The translations under genes and the position numbers were made by a program. The notes beneath the pieces were generated by a model, which ran no database searches, had not been told where the DNA came from, and worked only from the letters and a program-made list of their open reading frames with translations. From Cucumis sativus (lineage: Eukaryota > Streptophyta > Magnoliopsida > Cucurbitales > Cucurbitaceae): a stretch of 64,000 nucleotides of DNA. Numbering within the stretch: the stretch's first letter is position 1; each line of letters opens with the position of its first letter. Positions 60,401 through 64,000 of this stretch are shown one piece after another. The DNA lies in NCBI RefSeq assembly GCF_000004075.3, contig NC_026658.2:23548075-23612074 (forward strand), read 5' to 3'.

Positions 60401-60680
60401 GAAATGTGAGGATGAGGATCCAAAGGGTGAAAAGTCAAGCCTCAGCCCCAGCAGCTTCTTTATATTGTTTGTATTGAGTGGAGGAGTATCAACAATAGCT
60501 CTCACGTTATACATCTTTAATGCTCATGACTTCAATTTTCAACAGAATACCATTTGGAGATTAATGATAGCTATAATGAGACAGTGGGGAAACCAGAGGA
60601 GGCGATTTTCTCGACGAGTAAGCGATGAATCGCAAATGCCTGTCTCGAATGACACCAACTTGCAAATTCAAGTCCAGTAA
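57479..60680 (+). CDS. GLR2: Glutamate receptor-like channel, clade II-like, copy C
   Basis: Five exons: 57479-57746, 57930-59173, 59394-59706, 59796-60193, 60294-60680, giving 869 residues. Exons 1-4 match copy A in length; the last exon is slightly shorter. All GLR domains are present: signal peptide, ANF domain, S1 from LRIGVPT, M1, pore segment MLCSSFTTLFSLHG, M3 TQIYTANLTSMLT, S2 with the FC/KC cysteine pair, and M4. The ligand-site arginine is in SRRYKHAEFTHPY. In the ANF domain it is closer to copy B (shared SFKLALRLFEIANEMGMMGK), while around M3 and S2 it is closer to copy A (shared GRGSFVK and SGPTYKVGGFGF). No disruption is seen. Confidence 0.93.
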
Positions 60681-61668
60681 AAGAAGGGTGGTTTGAACTG
60701 TTAGAGTGTTTTCTGTTGTATTGAAATTAGATGATGAGAGAGCTCTATTTGGTAACTTGGGGAATCAAATGATTCATTTGCATTTCAAAAGAAAAAGAAA
60801 ATCGGAGTTTTAGATTAGAATGTAAAAATTAAATTATGTAACCATAGAACGTAAGGAATAGTATTTAACTTTGAAGATTAGTGATTATTGGGTAATGTTT
60901 TTCTTTCTTTTGCTTTATCTAAAGCCTCAAGCCTTAGACACATCTGTACTATACTATAATTTGTACTTTTATAGCACTTTTATCCTCTAATGTAGGAGTA
61001 GGTACCAACTCATAGTTGGTTTTATTTCATTTTGGTTTTTCTCTTACTATGTGTGTTGTAATGACAGATATGTTTGATACACAATTTAGTACTTATTCCA
61101 TCTTTTGTTCAGGTAAATAGGAGCCATATACCATAATAAATCTAAGACAAAGGAAGATATGATGTGATGAAGTAAAATTTAAAATGAGTCTGAATTGGAA
61201 AGAGTTGTATAGTATAACATGAAAATGAACTAAATTTAATGTATTAGATAATAATAAAGAACATCTTCACATGCTACAAAAGAAAAGCATATTTATATAT
61301 ATTAAAAAAAAAATTCAAACAATTAGACCACCAATTCCTGACAACATCTGCTTCAATACATTAATTAATCCAATTAATAAATCCACCCTAAAAAAAACCC
61401 CAATATTTTTTAAAAAGAAAAAATCACTATAAAAAATAGAAGAAAAAGAAAAAGAAATTGTTTTTTTTTTCTTTTTTTGGTCTCTCATAATCACCAATCC
61501 TAAATGAATCCATCCACGTGTCAAGAGGCGGACCATTGATTAGTGAAGCTGTCAAGGTGGGTCCCACCACATAAACATCCAAGTGGGTATTAGAAGGAAA
61601 TCACGTGAAGAAAGTTTTGATTTTGTGTTAGCATTATCATTCACTCATTCATTCATGGTTTTTCACGG
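60681..61668. other. Spacer between GLR copy C and the bZIP gene
   Basis: The two genes converge, so both 3'UTRs lie here. The last 170 bases carry a G-box-like CCACGTGTCA (61513-61522), a TCP-type palindrome (61556-61568) and another CACGTG core (about 61603-61608). The rest is AT-rich without content I can name. Confidence 0.45.
61556..61568. promoter_or_regulatory. GGTGGGTCCCACC palindrome (TCP-site-like)
   Basis: A 13-base palindrome with one central base. It contains GTGGGNCCCAC, the type of sequence bound by TCP transcription factors. It lies just past the bZIP stop codon, probably in its 3'UTR or flank, with CACGTG cores about 40 bases on each side. Binding is not shown by the sequence. 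Confidence 0.4.
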
Positions 61669-63482
61669 TCAACTTAGAGCCTTCTCTTTCTCCGTCTCAC
61701 CCGCTTTCGACGGCGGCGTACCTTCACCGGACAACGCTGCTTGCGGTTGCGCCGCCCCATTTTGATTGTTGCTCATTTTCTTCATACTTTGTTGGTGGTA
61801 AACTTGCCTCAATCTCTCTATTTCCTTCTTTAATGCCTCTTGATGAGCTACATTTATTACAAAACAAATAAAAACACATTACCAACCAAACTACTCCTTA
61901 CAAAAATATAGCACTACCTTCCTATTCATAGCTTCTCATAAAACAATAATCATATTACATAATATTTTTTAAAATAATAATTAAATGTATAACCACGTTA
62001 AAAAAATAATATTAATATAATAAAATTTATCACCAATATTACTAATAAATCTTTATTCTCATTATGACGTTGAAAAATAAACTTTTTTTCTAATACTCTC
62101 AATATTATTTTGAGCATGTTGGATATATTTGACATATAAATTAAATAAATCGGTTAAATTGTACGCTTGGTCTCTGTATATGATTTAATAAAATTATCAT
62201 ATATAATCTATATAGAGATTAAATTTTAATTACGATGATAAAAAAAATTAAACTATAATTAATGTTATTCTTTGATCTATAGGAGCCGACTTACAATTTA
62301 TTCAAAATTATATATCATCTAATTAATGATGTGTTCAAACAAGTGTAAGAACTAAAGAGTACATAGTAGGAAGTGGATAGTAGTGAAAAAATTGTGGTGA
62401 ATCATAAATTGAGAGAGAGAAATGGGTATGAGAATGAGGAATGTACCATCTTTGAAAATCTTATCTTGAGCCAAAGCTGCAATTCTTTGCTTGAGGGCAC
62501 TGTTATCAACATTTAGAATCAATCTTTGGTGGTCTAAAAATGCAACTCTTGGGGACAATGCTGATACTTCAGTCTATCACAACAAAACCAAATATTAATT
62601 CAACACTAATTATTTCATTTACTTAATCCAATTCAATTCAATTCATACCTGTAATGTAGTTACATTTCTTTCCAGCTCAGAAATGTATTGCAATTTTCTC
62701 ACTCTCGATCTTTGTGCTGATTGTCGATTTGCCAGTATTCTAAGGGGAAAAAACCACACCAATCATTATTATGATTCTTTAACTATAATTTCATTATCAT
62801 TATCTTACTGATTATCGTGATTATAATTAAGTATAATTGAATGTGTCAAATAAATTTCATACCTTTTAACTCGTTTAGGATCAATGGAGTTATCAACGGC
62901 AGAGGAAGGCGGGGGAGGAGGTTGAGATTGCTGCAGAACTTGAGAAGAGGAGCTAATTTCACCGTCAGCAGGTTCATTCTTCATGGGCGGGGGCAGGGGT
63001 GAGGAAAACATAACCTCATCGGTAGGGGTGTTTTTATCATCATTATTACTATTCTGGTCGGAAGGAGTGGAAGGATTGGAAGGGGAGTTAGGAGGGAGCT
63101 GAGGAATGGAAATGTCATCGGAAAACATGGACATAAGTTGGTCATCGTCTAGGCGGTCAAAGGGAGGAGGAGGATGAAGAAGAGCAGCAGAGGAGGAGTT
63201 ACGACATTGATCGGAAAAAGGGTTGTTGATGTTGTTATTGGTGGTGGTGGTGGTGGTGGTTTCAAGGAAAGCAATGGAGTCGCTAATGGATCTCCGGTGA
63301 AGGCCGCGGCGGGCGGTGGAGAAGTCGAGGAAATCATCGAGCCAGGAAGCAGCTGAGGAGGAGGTGGAGGAAGGCGGCGGGGGGGGAGGAGATGATAAAC
63401 TATTGGGCATTGAAGTAGGAGGAGGAGGAAAAGGAGGCCAATTTTGAGGGAAAGAAGGTATTTTGGGGGGCAATTGAGCCAT
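61669..63482 (-). CDS. bZIP61: Group E bZIP transcription factor, bZIP34/bZIP61-like
   Basis: Four exons on minus: 63482-62863, 62739-62649, 62573-62447, 61847-61669. They join in phase into 338 residues. It opens with MAQLPPKIPSFPQNWP and later has RRSISDSIAFLE and FDRLDDDQLMSMFSDD, all hallmarks of Arabidopsis bZIP34/61. The basic region KRVKRILANRQSAQRSRVRK keeps the N-x7-R spacing (about N211 and R219). The zipper contains the LSPRVAFLDHQRL segment; its proline is known in this group to disfavour homodimers, so a heterodimer partner is likely. Arabidopsis bZIP34 acts in pollen wall and lipid metabolism. The N-terminal half is unusually rich in P, S and N runs. The symbol marks the type, not proven orthology. 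Confidence 0.93.
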
Positions 63483-63643
63483 AATTGGTAATAATTAAAG
63501 AGAGAAAGGAACAACAAAGTGTGTTAATTCAAATATAGAGGAAATGGGTTTATTAGGAACCAATCTTAACCAACTCATATGAAGAATATTTTAAAATGTT
63601 TACTACTTTAATTAAAATCCTTTTTTTTTTCTTTTTCAATTCC

Positions 63644-63653
63644 CATTATATAT
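63644..63653 (-). promoter_or_regulatory. TATA-like box of the bZIP gene
   Basis: On minus, ATATATAATG about 165 bases upstream of the start codon. It would give a leader of roughly 130 bases. Confidence 0.45.
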
Positions 63654-64000
63654 CACACCCCCTTCCTTACTCATACACCGAGAGGCAGTATCTCTTTATC
63701 AATATAATATGAAATTTTGTTATATTTTATTAATATTTTTAGACATCGATAGATTTTTATTAGTGTTTGATAATTGATAATAAAAGATGACCTAAAATTT
63801 TATTATATCTTATAAATATTTTGGTTCATTTAGCTAACTATATTCGAGAAAGTTGGAGTCCGCATATATGTATATATATATTGAAAAATGTAAAAAGAAA
63901 GTGAAAGGAAAGGGTATAGGAAGAAAGAGAGGGAAAGTGGGTCACATGGGGGGATGGGGATTAGGGACAGCTAGCAACAGCTGTGGGAGATGCAACTAAA
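63654..64000. other. Upstream region of the bZIP gene
   Basis: A TATATA run lies at about 63866-63880. It is followed by a purine-rich tract (63895-63965) and CAGCTAGCAACAGCTG near 63969-63984, a small inverted repeat with CAGCTG cores. No gene is visible before the window ends. Confidence 0.4.

Overview
The window is nuclear DNA of a flowering plant. It is A+T-rich, genes are sparse and mostly split by GT-AG introns, and the proteins belong to plant families (CIN-type TCP, SPEAR/TIE, EF-hand Na+/Ca2+ exchanger-like NCL, glutamate receptor-like GLR, group E bZIP). The protein sequences and repeats suggest a eudicot, perhaps a cucurbit; that placement is inference. Seven protein genes can be modelled with intact reading frames, plus two identical tRNA genes.

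Layout. Bases 1-9.4 kb are gene-poor and hold a long TA microsatellite, a tRNA-derived SINE with target-site duplications and a probable plastid-DNA insertion. At 9.9-12.0 kb lies a TCP4-like transcription factor with a miR319 target site and a leader rich in upstream ORFs. At 13.8-14.9 kb there are an ATT microsatellite, small tandem duplications and two tRNA-Ile(UAU) genes. At 17.4-19.8 kb lies a SPEAR/TIE-type adaptor ending in an EAR repression motif. It faces a minus-strand NCL gene (20.96-25.16 kb, seven coding exons). The next 16 kb (25.4-41 kb) are gene-poor and repeat-rich, and contain a degenerate Mutator-like element with long terminal inverted repeats and an exact 9-bp target-site duplication. 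From 41.1 to 60.7 kb there is a tandem array of three complete clade II-like GLR genes, all on the plus strand and all with the same five-exon structure. The second spacer is enlarged by transposon debris, including a broken MULE transposase C-terminus. A minus-strand group E bZIP gene (bZIP34/61 type) occupies 61.7-63.5 kb.

How the genes relate. The TCP4-like gene and the SPEAR/TIE-like gene are next to each other among protein genes. In Arabidopsis, TIE/SPEAR proteins bind CIN-class TCPs and recruit TOPLESS through the EAR motif, so the window may place a regulator and its corepressor adaptor side by side. The three GLRs are local duplicates whose relative similarity changes between exons, which suggests exchange between copies. 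NCL and the GLRs both relate to cation or Ca2+ handling, but nothing in the sequence links them functionally. I saw no prokaryote-type system, CRISPR array or biosynthetic cluster.
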